From positions 27,004,836 through 27,068,835 of the forward strand of contig NC_088681.1 of assembly GCF_950023065.1 (NCBI RefSeq): a DNA stretch of 64,000 nucleotides, read 5' to 3'. Shown piece after piece: positions 50,416 to 63,126 of this stretch (the first letter of the stretch is position 1; every line of letters begins with the position of its first letter). Both the position numbers and the translations under genes were made by a program. The notes under the pieces are model-generated. The model was not told the origin of the DNA. It did not search any database and saw nothing but the letters and a program-made list of their open reading frames with translations. The DNA is from Planococcus citri. Taxonomy: Eukaryota; Arthropoda; Insecta; Hemiptera; Pseudococcidae.

Positions 50416-51299
50416 GTGAGTGAGATATTCTGTATCATATGCTCAAAAGAAACTTTCTACGAGTATGGTTGGCTGTGATATTTTCCAATACATTCGATAC
50501 TCAGATCTATAATATATTACGTAGGTAAATTGTTATAATTATGATTTATAGAGCTGTACGTGTACGTGCGGCGAGTCGTCGTCGTACCATTTAGTATGAG
50601 TATTATTACGTATGTGGTATGGGTAAAGGTATAGGTGGAGGTACTTCAGTAAGTACAATGAGGACGACCTTTAGTTTATAGTTAACCGATGATAAGGCAG
50701 ATTTTTGATAAGTGTCATTAACCATATCACGAAGCAAAGTTCTATAGGTATCTCTAAAAATCATTGAAACACGTGCCTCAAAACAATATAATCAAGCAGC
50801 GAAGCGTTCAGAGGCGAATTTTCAGTTTAAAAATTTTCAAATAGATACTAGAATGGTATTTTATTCAAAGTTGGAGACCTTACTTCACATGTTTTCAAGT
50901 TATTAGGTAAAAGAATGAAAAGAAATTGAAATATTATCTGATGAAATAGAACCAGTAATACGTAGTTTTATACATATCTTGTTGAAATGTCAAAAAATTG
51001 AAACATTTTCAATGATAGGTACCATAAAAAAAATTAAAACTTCAACTTGGGAAAATATTTTTTGAAAAACAAAAAAATATTTGAAAAGAGCTTAAAAAAT
51101 CTGATTTGAATGAGTTTCAAAAAATTTAACTAGGACGACTCAAGACATATTTCTGCAATTTTTCCCAATTTCAGCAAGGTCAATGACCTTTTAAAAAATA
51201 CAAAAGAAATGAATTGTACCCAAAAACTTAATTTTTAAATGTAAGAATTTCTTGCAAGTTTAGTAACAAACAAAACTTCTATGTTTGACCATAACAGTT

Positions 51300-51910
51300 T
51301 TTTTTTCAATTTTGATTTTAAAAAAGGATGAAGTTGTATTGTTAAAAGTTCATTTTCGTAATTTTTACGTAAAATAATTTTCTTCTTTTAAAAAAATGTT
51401 GACAAAAAAATTATATTTTCTGGTGATTTTTATAAAAAAAAAATACTTTTTTTAGCAATTTTGAAAAAATGGCATTTTTTAGTTTTTACAAAAAAGTAGG
51501 ATTTTTGATCATTTTAACCGAGAAGGCAGATTTTTTGCAGCCAAAAAAGCCAAAAAATTACGAGAAGAAAATAAGCCTTTTGAAGATTTTGGCAATAAAA
51601 AACTAGACTTTCTGGTAATTTTGATTTTGAAAACCAGGTTTTGTGGTAATTTTGATAAAACATGGGCCTTTTCACCATTTTAATATAAAAATAATATTTT
51701 AGCAATTTTGGCAAAAAAGTGAAATTCATTGATTCTTCTAAAAATCTGCAGATTTTTTTGGGAAATTTTACCAAAAAAAAGCAAAACTCTAAAAATTTTA
51801 ATGATGAAAAAAGGTTTTTCTGCAATTTTGATAAAAACGAACCAATTTCTTTACAAAATTTTCATAAGTTTTTTTTTTGCAATTTTGGTTTAAAAAAGGA
51901 GACTTTCTGA
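51300..51910. repeat. Degenerate satellite-like stretch, TTTTGGCAATTTTG type
   Basis: Units such as TTTGGTAATTTTGATAAAA, CAATTTTGGCAAAAAAG and TCTGCAATTTTGATAAAAACG recur every 40-55 bp. The vocabulary is closest to the 57.3-58.4 kb stretch. Open frames on both strands here are readings of the repeat. Confidence 0.7.
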
Positions 51911-52182
51911 GAGGTTTTTGACAAACAAAAAAACACGTAAATTTAATGCATTAATATTTAAAATTGATTTTTCTAATTCAAATTCTCGTTTTGAAAGTTT
52001 TTTTTGAGATCTAAAAAAAATTCAAATACATCTGCTGGAGGCTCTATGGACAGCTAGAAAAGACTACAAATTGATTTTGGAGATTAAAAGTGGGGTATAA
52101 ACAAAATTTTAGCTTTTCAAGTCAATGCCTTCAAAAACAATAATTTTTCATGTTTTTTTTTTTTTTTTTTTTTTTTTAAATA

Positions 52183-53173
52183 GGGGTGGTTGCGGGTTAG
52201 ATGCCCGTAGTCGGGGGTTAGATGCCGGTGTGTCGCGGTTTTTCGAGCCTCACTGCCATAATTTTCATCGAAATGATTTCAAATTTGCGCGAATTGGTAG
52301 AGCAATTATTCCTCTATATTATATTAAAAGCGTAATTTTTTTTATCCAGTAGTTTTTTTGCAATTTGAAAAAAAACAAGGTCACTTTTTGACCGGCATCT
52401 AACCCGCACCTACTGGCATCTATCCCCCCAGTGCGGGTTAGATGCCGATTTGGTGCGGGATAGATGCCACTACCCAAAACCCCCCCAAAAAAGGCTCCTG
52501 GAAGATTGAATTCGATGAAATTTTTTTATTTCATGCACAATAAATAAAATGAACATCAAAAATTCACAATGGAAGTTTAATTAACCAAAAAATAAAAAAG
52601 GTGTTTTTGAGAATTGACAATATGTGTTAAAAATGAATGTAATTCCAAAAATTGACCACGCCAGTTGAAAATATTTAAAAAACCATCATTTTTGGACTTT
52701 TTGCCGCAGTATTAACAAAAAAAAATTTCACCTTCCTCACTCCCATTTAATTACTATGGGCATCTATCCCGATCACAAAAACCGGCATCTATCCCGAAAT
52801 GATGGGTCAGATTGCAAGGTCAATTTTCATACCAGATTTGAAACAAATTTTTGTAAATTTGCGTGAATATGTTAGTCCAAGGTATATACTTATGTGTGAG
52901 ATACTTACATGCAGTTTTGAAACACTTTTTCTGGAGAAAAAATGAGTTTCAAAAATTACATGAAAAAAGTATCACTGGTTTTACCTACATAAATTTTTTC
53001 ATTCACATATCAAACCAGGTTAACAATAACCGTCACAGATCAAAACTTTAACACAAACTATGTTCACCTTAAGGTATAATCTGTGCTAATCAGTTTTCAG
53101 AAAGAGTTGATAGGGAGCGATTGGTGACCTCACCGGCATCTAACCCGCACCGGCATCTAACCCGCAACCACCC
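52183..53173. mobile_element. Non-autonomous TIR element with ten GCGGGTTAGATGCC-like words
   Basis: The ends are inverted: left GGGTGGTTGCGGGTTAGATG at about 52184, and its inverse finishing at 53173. A TA lies just outside each end (52181-52182 and 53174-53175). The 14-base word GCGGG(T/A)TAGATGCC, or its inverse with small changes, occurs at about 52192, 52215, 52394, 52415, 52433, 52455, 52760, 52784, 53134 and 53151. The two distal words at each end point the same way as their TIR. There is no transposase frame. TA duplications suggest the Tc1/mariner-pogo group, but the internal word array is unlike simple MITEs. Confidence 0.85.
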
Positions 53174-53269
53174 TACGTATTTGCTGGAGAACATTTCAAA
53201 TTTTAGGTTTGAGCTGGTAGGAATGGATTTAAAAATCGGCGCCAAAATCGATCAAAATACGTAGTTACA

Positions 53270-53905
53270 AATGAATCGGTGGGTGCAGAAAGGGAACAAG
53301 TCACATTTTTGGAATTTTTTTTTTCACGGATATAGGGGTTTCAAAGTACGGCGGATCGACTGGTGATGTTAGATTTCCGCAAAACTGCCGGGAAAGTGGT
53401 ATTTGGGCGCAGAAAAAGGGCGGATCCGCATTTATGACTTTTTTGTAAAATTTTTTTGATTCCTTGAAAAATAACTAACATTTTTGAGAAGACCATTTTT
53501 TGAAATTTAAGTTAATCTCTGAACTGAAAAATGATGAAAAAATTAACAACTTAGGCAAAAAGTCTTAGAACTCAAGGGGTTTTTGGTCAATTTAAACGAG
53601 ATAGCAGTCTAAATGATGTACTTAGATGTAGAATCAAGCCCCATTCGTGCCCGAGCAATTTCAAAAGAAATTTTGTCGATTGGGTGCAGAAAGGGTCTAA
53701 GTCCCATTTGTTTAGGCAGCAACAGCGCCGGCGCACGTGAATATTTTTTTTTCTAAACAGAGCTACAAATTGTGTCTTGAGGTCCTCTTTCAATGACCTT
53801 AAGCATGTTTACCAAAAATTTTTGATTTTCAAATAAATTAGTTTTTTGTTATTCCTGAAAAGTGCGAAAATGGACTTAGCCCCTTTCCGTTCCCGCACCG
53901 ATTCA
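53270..53905. repeat. Inverted and direct copies of a GGTGCGGAAAGGGNCTAAGTCC-like word
   Basis: GAATCGGTGGGTGCAGAAAGGG at about 53274 faces an inverse copy ending ACCGATTC at about 53905. A direct copy lies at 53678-53710 (GATTGGGTGCAGAAAGGG, then CTAAGTCCCATTT). Weaker copies lie at 53405-53425 and, inverted, 53632-53658. The pair could be the ends of a decayed 0.64-kb TIR element next to the previous one, or a motif array. No clear target duplication is seen. Confidence 0.55.
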
Positions 53906-54380
53906 ATTATAGGTACATTTTCAAAAAACTTCATTTTCCTCCATGTTGTAATTTTATTTTCAGATGAGTTTCGACTACAACAAAAATACATTGAACCAGA
54001 AAAGTAAGAGCCAAAGTTCAAGTTTCAAAGGATCATAAAAACATACGATTATATTTTCACATTTCATAACTGCAATAGAATGCAGATTGAAACATGTTAC
54101 AGGATGGAAAGAAATCTGCATAATTTTCTTACTTGTAATGCCCGGATATCCACAAATTGCCCTTATGACACCGACGCAAATGGTGAATTTTTTCACCATC
54201 TTGTAAGGTATCCTAATACCGAATTTAACTCCAAAAAAATACCATGGGCGATTAATTTGATAAAAATTGAAGAGAAAATCCTGCCTAAAAATTTCAGTTC
54301 TACACTATGAACGTCCACATAAACAATGAAAATCTTCGTAACATTTTTGAAAAGAAAAAAGAAAGTGAATCTTCAAATAC

Positions 54381-56790
54381 ATTACATACATTGTAAAATT
54401 CACTTAACCTTTTCGGCTTATGCAATTAATAACGGATTTAATTAAACCATGTTGACGTTCGAATACAGAAGGGAGGAAATAATTAATGATGTCATAAATT
54501 CTAAGTTACTAAGCTAAAGTGTAGGTACGTAGTACGTACTACGTACTGTACATACGTATTACACATCTCTATACGTATGCGTTTATACAATCACTATACT
54601 ACAGTACATACTACAGTGTATTATGTATAAATAATATTCTTAAAAATATACCAGAGTATAAATACAGTTGCGATTGCGGTTTGTTAATGATCGAAGCTAT
54701 ATGCCTGCGTTTGTTTAATAAATTTAATATTGTCGGAAACATTATGAAAGGGATTTAATGAGGCAATTAGTGCCTCTAGTTGATGGAGAGACGCTGCATA
54801 AAATACGAACTCTTTTTACACACGTATACGTATGTATATTATAAAATTGACCCGCACCCGTAGGATAATGTCGTGAGCTTTAAGCTGATATTAATGGTAA
54901 CAGTACCATCTACTAGCCTGTAGTATATATATTATACGTACGTTACCATAATCGAATATACAAATTAAATTTCAGAGCTAGTGGCCGATGGCAGCAGTGA
55001 ACAGAGGTGAAACTTGACGCGAGTGGTTTGTTTTAAAATAATGTTCTGGAGAATGACGAGTGGAAGTGGTGTATGGGAAAACGATTCTACAACAGAGAGA
55101 ATTTCAATTCTATCTGGATCGGGTTTTGACTTCATAAGTATAACTAGGTACCTGTACTCATAAATGAAGTTAAGGGTTTTCCATTTAGTGGATAATATTG
55201 TACAATAGGCTATGGAATAATCGATAATAATGTAGTCACGATTATAAAAACGATAATGATTAATTGTAAAAATATCAAAATTGGATTAAAGTTCAATATT
55301 TAATGTGAGATAAACCAATTGTTCGATATCATTATTTTGAAACGTATCTATGCACGAATCATTAATTAAATTCAAATGTAAGCAGGCAATAAGCATACTC
55401 CGATAATATAGGAACGAAAATTCATGTTTTGTAAAGTCACTCAAATTGTTAGGGGTACAAAGTTATATTTTCCAAGTACATACTTTACTATCGAAAAATA
55501 AAAAAAAATATGCACAGACAGCTTACAAAAAATGTTCTCCATCAATCACTTGTTTTAATTTGTTCATTTTTTTGGGCATAGCCTACATCATTTCCTGGTT
55601 ACGAGTATAATTTTTCAAGATCACGAATTTTTTCTCACAATCGATTCGTGGCTCCCTCAATTTTATAGTTAAGCAACCACTCTTCTGATTATATGTTGCT
55701 CACTCATGTGCTGGTCTTCTCTCTCACCAAGACAAAGCTTCATTCAAAAATTTTTTCTCCTGTATTTGCCCCTCTAATTTTCAAGATAGGCAACATATTG
55801 ATCTAAAATTTTTCCAGCAGTATTCCGTTATTTGGTAACAATCAAAATTTTGATTTTGACCACTCACTCCTGGAACACCCTCTGTGTATTCAAATCTCAC
55901 AACTGGATATTACTTAATGAGACACTCGTACTTGATCTACTCTTGAAAATCAATACAGTCAAATTCAATTCATTCTAACCCAATTTAAATAGCACTCCAA
56001 ATTGCAAGGAATTTGTTGTATGCTCCAAAGTTGGAAACATATCTACATAGCTCAGATGACAAAAATTAATCGTAATCAACGCGCAAGATATCCGAGAAAC
56101 AAGCTACATAAAGTTATGTTCAAACGTAAACTAAAAAAAAAGTCGATTTCGTATCGAACCTCAATTTGTGAAACGAAATTTACACAATTCCACGAGCATT
56201 GTATGTAATATACGAGTACGTACTAGAGCGAGGACAATTCATGTTTATCAAAACCTTGTAGGTATTATTCAACCGGTGTAATTTTTTTCTTGAAAAAAAG
56301 CCAATTGTGAATTAGTACAATACGAAATACCGACTTCGTTTCCGATTAGAATTGTAGTATAAATTAAACATCGAATACAAAATGCATCGATCTCGTGGAC
56401 CATAAAATAATAGGTTACAATACTGGCACTGTATATAGGTACTTTGGGTTACTTGGGTGTATTTTACTATAGATTCACTTGTTGATTAGTTATTCTTTAT
56501 GTCGATAGGCTATAGGTATAAGTTGAAGAGAGAAAACGAGAGTATAATGATCTAAATAGATGTTTTAAGTAGGTACATTAAAGAATCGAAATAAAGGAAG
56601 ATCATTTTTTATCGTATAGTCTCCGCGAGTTGTAGGTAATTAAAATTTATTGTTTTGGACCCGATTATCGGCTAATTATAATTCTATGAAAAAATTGATA
56701 GGTAAACTAAAGGTTAAATAATCATTATTCTAATACGATAACCTCTTCAATTTCTGTATACACTTGATTTTAAGAACTCGATATTCAAAC
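54381..56790. other. CpG-containing, higher-complexity block
   Basis: ACGTA and TACGAG words are frequent, including a perfect palindrome at 54525-54546. The middle (55500-56000) is more A/T-rich. A plus frame at 56002-56208 is not distinguishable from chance. Confidence 0.5.
54525..54546. repeat. Perfect 22-bp palindrome of GTAC/ACGT words
   Basis: GTACGTAGTAC is followed immediately by its exact reverse complement with no spacer. The following bases (TGTACATACGTATTAC) continue the same dinucleotide pattern. It may be a chance product of the very common TACGTA vocabulary of this genome. Confidence 0.85.
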
Positions 56791-58860
56791 GTAAACAAAT
56801 CAGGTTTTGGGTATCTAATTTCAACGAAATCGAGCCTAACAAGTTGTTTTGTTAGGTTCAAAATTTAATTTTTTCTCTGTAAAATAATTTTATTATCAAC
56901 AGAGAATCCGATTTCTAAAAGAATGCGATGAAAAAAATTAGTTGTGAAGGTACTCATTTTTTTTTTCTGGAAATGAATGTAGCATTTTCGAGGATCATTA
57001 AGAAAATTAATCTGGGTTTTCAATGATTTTGAAGATGAACAATTAATCATACAAATACTTGATCTCATAGTAATTGGTATGAGTGATCGAGTGATGATAT
57101 ATCCCCGTTGGCTCAGCTTTGATTTTGTATTACGTCGAAGGGGAACAGAATCATTCGCATTTTTCCTCTAGCTTCTCTGTGACGTCACCAAACCGTTGAA
57201 ATATTAGTATTTGGAAAAGAAAATGACTTGAATTTTTCATAGATTTTTAAAAATTAATTTTAATAAAGTTTACGTGAACATTTTTGTCCCTCCAATTTAA
57301 TTTTTTTTAGTCAAAATTTCCAGAAAGTTTACTTTTTTGTCGCAAAAAAAAATCATTAGGTACCTTCAAAAAAAGTTGTCCTTTCTAGCAAAAATCGGAT
57401 ATGTTAGAAAGCTCAGTTTTTTCCTTGTCATAATTTTCCTAAAAGTCTTACATTTTGTTTGTCAAAATTGGGACGACTCGTTCTTGGTCAAAATTGCCTG
57501 AATGTTTTGTTTCCCTTAGTTACTGAAATTACAAAAATTAAGTTTTGGAAAAAATTCATTCGAGGAATTAGTTGTTTGGGGAATATTAATTCCGGAAGTC
57601 AGATTTGAGAATTTAGTAGGTAGTCGAAAAAAAAAACATTCGAGATAAATTTCTTGCCATTTTACTAACAAAGCAAACATTCTAAGGTACCTAATTTTTA
57701 TAAAAACCAAATTCTTTTTGTTTGACAAAAAAAAGTAATTACTAATTTTTTGTGACAAAAAGGCGAGACTTTCTGGAAATTTTGATCACAAAAAAATTTT
57801 TCTTTTGCAGTTTTGATAAAAAAATCAAGACTTTTTGACAATTTCAATAAAAACAAGGGTTTTTGAGGATCTTGAAAAAAATTTCCTTTAAACACAAAAA
57901 AGGAAAATTTTTTGGTAATTGAAACTCATTTCCATTTTTGCAATTTTGACAAAAAACGATACATTTTTTGCAAAAAAAAACTTTTTAAAAATTTTTGTCA
58001 ACAAGAGGGGTTTTTTAGAAATTTGGCAAACTAACAAAGACTTTTTGGCAATTTCGATTTTACAAACAGGATTTTTTTGGAAACTTTGACAAAACATGGG
58101 TTCTTTCTGCACATTACAAAAAAGTAAATTTCTCAATTTAGGCAAAAAAATAAAAGATTTTGATTAAAAAAACTTATTTTTGTGCAGTTTCAACAAAAAA
58201 AACGTAACTTTCTGGAAATTTTGACTCCCCCCCCCCAAGAAGGGTTCTGTTCAGCAATTTTGATAAAAAGCAAGACTTTTTTTGGCAATTTTGATTTAAA
58301 AAACCGTTTTTTTGAAATTTTGACAAAAAACGAGTCTTTTCCAGACTTGTGATTAAAAAACACTGAATTTTTGTCCACCTTGGTGTGTTTTCGGAGTTCC
58401 GGATAATGGAGTTGAAGAAAGTTGATTCAGGAAGGTGGTCATTCGGGAAAATTACAATTCAGGGATTATCCTGTCGATAAATTGTACTCGAGGGAATGCC
58501 CGGGAACCGTTTCGATATTTGAAAAAAATGTGCGATCGGAGGGAGAGGGGTCACCAGTAGAAATTCGAACATGCCACATCACATTATGAAGGGAGGGGAT
58601 CGCACTCGCACGCAAAAAATGAATGGTCGATCTCAATGAATGACATAGAATTTAGAAGAAAATTAAATACAAAAAATTTAGACAAGGTTTATTCAAAAAT
58701 AGGACTTTGGTTAAAAAGAAATAAGATTTCTGTATAAACTATTATCAAAACCTGCACTAGATTTTGCAACTCTTCCAACATTATTGTATCACAATCATCA
58801 TCTTTGATTCGTACCTAATCATTAAATTAAAAAATGAACCCGAAAACCACGATCAATAAA
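56791..58860. repeat. AT-rich block dominated by satellite-like sequence
   Basis: The block contains the array at 57290-58370. Beside it at 58385-58510 lies a patch with TTCCGGATAATGGAG and TTCGGGAAAATTAC words that resemble pogo-type transposon ends, and at 57560-57605 a possibly related inverted patch. A TGACGTCA word lies at 57179-57186. No gene is supported. Confidence 0.5.
57290..58370. repeat. Degenerate satellite-like array, TTTTGGCAATTTTGA / ACAAAAAACGAG type
   Basis: About twenty decayed units of 40-60 bp alternate TTTTTGGCAATTTTGA or TCTGGAAATTTTGAC with CAAAAAAxxGAGACTTT. A 10-base C run interrupts it at 58227-58236. This is the longest array after 9.9-10.85 kb, and the minus-strand open frames in it are repeat readings. 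Confidence 0.75.
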
Positions 58861-60890
58861 TCCAAATTCACTTAAAGGAATCGAACTCGAACCACTCGTT
58901 AAGATGCACGTTTCTCGTTGTATCTCAACAAGACGAAAAAAATCATTCTTCCCGTCTCGTATCTACATTTTTTACAACTCGATGCCAAAAACAATAAAAG
59001 GTGTAAATAATTTGTAAACATAAATCTTTGTAAATTGTATAATAAAAACACATCCTCGTACGCGAGATAATCTAAGCCATGCAAAGCATAATAACCTTTT
59101 GGAAAATATACATTCCGTCAAATGAGATTTTTATTCGAAGATTTCATTGAATAAAATATGTTGTCCCGATATAACTCACACAACGAGTTAAAAGGACTCC
59201 GCACCGTTATCAGATCTTTTAAACGAAACCGAAAATTTCCAGCATTTCAAGTACCCACTCAAGTACCTCTTGATGGTGATTTCGATAGAAATCGTTTCAA
59301 TAATTCAATGCATTAAATATCGTCATTTTAACAGCTCTATTTTTTGTGCCGAAGTTTCGGTTTGTTTACGAATCCATCTTATTAGCGTTTTATAGTAGAT
59401 CAAGACGTCATGATAAGTGACGTTATAACAACAATGACGCAAAACCGCCTGTAGAATTACCAACATCTTCTCCCTAAGAGTATACGTATATAAGTTGCAG
59501 TTGTAGGTATTATAATAACGTACTCGAAGACCGTAATTACCAAAGGAAATACTCGTCGAGGCTTTTCCACAGCGTTAATGAGAGTATGACTGTATGATTA
59601 AGAAAGGAAAAAAACCCACCTGTAATTTCATACAATTAAAAATTCTCTCAATGAATTTTTCCTCCTAAAAAATCTTTACACGCGTTTTGACAGTTATCTA
59701 CTCAAGGAAATAAAAAATTTTCGATATAGTGATTATCGATTGGCATAAACGTAAAATTCTAGCTGACAGATTGATCGAAAAACATAATATCTCACATCAC
59801 GTACATACTCCAGATAGAGTAGAAAAATTTCCTGGAGTTTGTAGATTCAATAAGTATTACGTAGGGATACAAGAAACGTATAAGTACCTAGTAAAAAAAA
59901 GTAAAATAATGAATGTTTTCAATTACCAACCTTGGGCTGTGAAATTAGTTTATAAATTGTAAAATCTCTACAAAGTTATCAAGTATTGCAGCTGTGAGCT
60001 GTGCAATAGCATAGGCTACATTTTATATTATTATGCAATGAATAATATTCTTAATCTACGTTTGCGTGGCATTGTTCGACGAAAAAGTTAATGAAGTAGT
60101 TTTGCCAAAAACACCTTTGTGAACTACCTCAAATTTCCACGAATTTTTTCGACTAGAAATTTATGTGTATTGTGGTTATTACCTACATTCGCGTTAAAAG
60201 TTAACTACTTAATTGCGATGACATTCGATATCCGATGCAACTGCTATCAGTATGATTCAACTATTTTTTATTTTTTTGCTTTTCTACCCAAGTAATAGCT
60301 AGATCGATGTTGTAGTAAATTTCGCATTAGTACCTATAATACATATTTGTAGTTCATATTGACGTAGGTACCACATAAAATGTAGATAGCTTTTGCTCAG
60401 CCTTTTTGGTGATAAATTTTTTACCTAACAATTTTTATTTTTTCTCAAGTAAGTAGGTATGTAAACAGGTGGGTAGTTGATAATCTAAATTAGTCATCCC
60501 ATGTATGCCATTAACTCACCTATATCTGATAATATGATCATATATTTGTTTACATGATTAATATGATAATTTACAGAAATTTCCCCTTATCAACTGATTA
60601 ACAAACGAAAATAATGGAGGGGAAATTCGCGAAAAAAGGGAAACCCTCAATGACTATCAATATCGATTTTTGAAAAATTATGACTTGATTTTACTAAGAA
60701 TAAATCTGGATCATAATATGTTGTACATATTTGTGCAGACTGCATAGATAGAGATACATACAATATAGGTACATAAAGGACTACGTGTAGAAAGCAGTAA
60801 CACTCATTATATTGGTGCTTCCTCGAGTGCAATCTCGTATTATTGCGTTAAGTGAAAAAGTTGAGTGTAAATTTTACTTTCCTAATAATT
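58861..60890. other. CpG-containing, higher-complexity block
   Basis: The texture is like the other CpG-containing blocks. A plus frame of 77 codons at 59729-59962 (IIDWHKRKILADRLIEKH at its start) has mixed codons but no ATG start and no family I recognise. It could be a chance frame or an exon fragment. Nothing else stands out. Confidence 0.45.
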
Positions 60891-63126
60891 GTTAATCCTA
60901 TTTGTAAAATTTTTCGGTTTTTTTGCACAAGTTGTACTTACTAATCGTGAAAAAAAAGGTTTGTTTTACTATTTTATCAGTAAATATTTTTGTTTAATTA
61001 TTTTCCAGAATCGAAAATTCGATGAAATATTTAATGAAGATAATTTCTTAAAAGTTAACTTTACACGTGCTAACTATAAGATAATGTGTTACCAAGATTA
61101 TGCTAATCAGATATAAGTCGTGAAAAAATATGCACTCTAGATGAAAAACATCTAGGTACGGTTACTTTTTTTAAAATCCAAGTTAGCCAGTTCATGCTGA
61201 AAACTATAATGCTGAAAATATTTTTAAAAGCTTTCAATAATTTTATGAGCAATTTTCATGATGAATAATTTGAAATCTTGAATGACCGAGCATGAATTTT
61301 ATTTGGTTTTGATACGTTTCAAGTCCGAGGAGACATGAGGGAAAAAAGGAAGAGTAAAAAATTATTGCAATCATTTCAAAAATTTTGTTTTGCAGACAAT
61401 TACTACCTAATCTTTTAGGCAAAAAACCTAAAAAAATTTTAAAAACGTTTCATTTCAGCTAAATCTCTATCTCTATGCTTGAAAAAAATTAAGGAAATTG
61501 TGATATAACTTAACAGACAGCTGGCAGTTGGAATTTTTAATCTAGAATTAGAACTCTCCTACGAAATCTAGATGAAGTTTTGAAAATTTCAAGTTGACAT
61601 AATTTTGGAGAAGCAGTCATTTTTAATGTTATAAAAATTTTTAAAATAAAGTTTTGAAAGTTGCCAAGTTGATATTATTTTGAAAAAAATGCTTTAACTA
61701 TTAAGAAATTTCAAAATAATGGTCATCGAGTTTCATCCACTTCCTTTCCTTTTAAGCATAAAAGAGATAAGAGTAGGGAGACAACTGTTGAAAATAATTC
61801 TATAAACACCTCAGACGAATTACAAGCAATGAACTTCATTTTTTGAAAATTTCAAGGTTTATTACTTTAAAAATTCAAAAAAATTGATCATATTGAAGTA
61901 CCTACCTAGAAAGCTTATATGTATTTGGTTTCCACGCTATTATAGATTTTCTGAATCGTTCGAACCATTCGGGAACTTCTAGTGGATTTTTAGATTTTGT
62001 AGTTTTGAAAAAAAAAGCTACGAAAGTGGAACAAATGAAACATGTTTTCAAAATCACTTGACATTTCTTCAATTCACCAGGGAGGTAGACTTCAAAACAG
62101 TTCAAAATTATCATCAATCAATTTGGGAGGTCAAAAATTGGATATAAACCAAAATTTTGGTTTTTTGCTTTAATTTGAATATCCAAGCTTTTATAAATTT
62201 TTCTTTTTTTTCTTTCTGTTTAGTTTCAAGATTTATTCTTCCATAGACGAATTTTAATTTTTTTATTATGAGTGTGATTTTTATCAACTTTTTCAGGAAA
62301 TACGTCACAAAGAGGTCAAAATAAGACAAGTGAATACATTTAAACTTTTTTTGATGCTTGGAATTGAAAATTACATTTTTTCAAATTTTGATTTTTTTAT
62401 GATGAGTTTATTTTATTAAGATGAAGGGTTTTTCTCAACTTTTTCAACGGATACGTAAAAATAGGGGTCAAATGAATCAACGTCACCAGTCAAAGCTTTT
62501 TTTCATGTTTCAAGTCAAAAAATCGCATTTTTTCGCAAACTTTCAATTTTTTAAAATCGAATTTACGAAATAATGCCATCCTAATTTTTTAATATGTTGT
62601 TCAGCATGAAAAGTTGTCCATTTTTTTTCAGAATTTTTGAGAGTCGGAACGATACAAAAACTACTTACGTTTTGAAACTTTTCGAGCTGATTTTTCGTAC
62701 AAAAAAAAGTGGCAACACTGATTTTTATGATATCACCAAAAAGCCTTTCAAAACCCCTAACTATTGGAAAAAGTTTCATTTTGGTAGGTATCGCGGTTAT
62801 CGAGTAATCCACTGCTGAAATGGATGATATTTCAAGTTCACTGAAAACTTTGACACCCCCTACTAGCAGCCTTTATAAAAGGGCTAGAGGGCTGCGATTT
62901 GCGCCATTGGTCATCTTCAGAAGGTCTTTCCACAGGAAAAATTTCAAAAAAATCGCCGACCCCCCCCCCTTACTTCTTCTTGGTTGAATTGACGTGGAAC
63001 GACCCTTGTGTCATAGACATTTCAACCATTCTCAAAATAAATTCGTTTTTGAAAGATTTTCTCAACAATTGATTTTTTTTTGCATCTCTGCTCTTCTTAA
63101 AGAACTCGATTATTAATATCAACACT
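60891..63126. repeat. AT-rich block upstream of the LRR exon
   Basis: Low-complexity A/T DNA holds a dispersed-repeat copy near 61950-61985 (CGTTCGAACCATTCGGGAACTTC), a TTTATAAAAGGGCTAGAGGGCTG patch at 62871-62893 and a C run at 62960-62969. Frames at 62543-62818 overlap on both strands and are not called. If the LRR transcript starts upstream, this is intron. Confidence 0.55.

Larger units (their letters stand above)
48561..50790. other. CpG-containing block with possible small exons
   Basis: CpG density is raised and GTAGGTACCTACC-type words cluster near 49880-49910. Three weak exon candidates lie inside (48583-48632, 48839-48997, 50287-50415). No recognisable protein domain is present. 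Confidence 0.45.
50791..54380. other. AT-rich block with satellite and motif-dense TIR element
   Basis: A/T low-complexity sequence leads into the satellite at 51300-51910, a dispersed-repeat copy near 52025-52050, a T run at 52152-52177, the TIR element at 52183-53173 and an inverted motif cluster at 53270-53905. No gene is supported after it. Confidence 0.55.

Noticed and set aside
58385..58510. Pogo-type transposon end beside the 57.3-58.4 kb array
   Set aside because: Words such as TTCCGGATAATGGAG are suggestive, but I could not find a matching inverted end with a TA duplication, so it is not called as an element.
59729..59962. 77-codon frame as a gene
   Set aside because: It has no ATG at the start, no known domain and no splice or promoter support. 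It is kept only as a remark in the block description.
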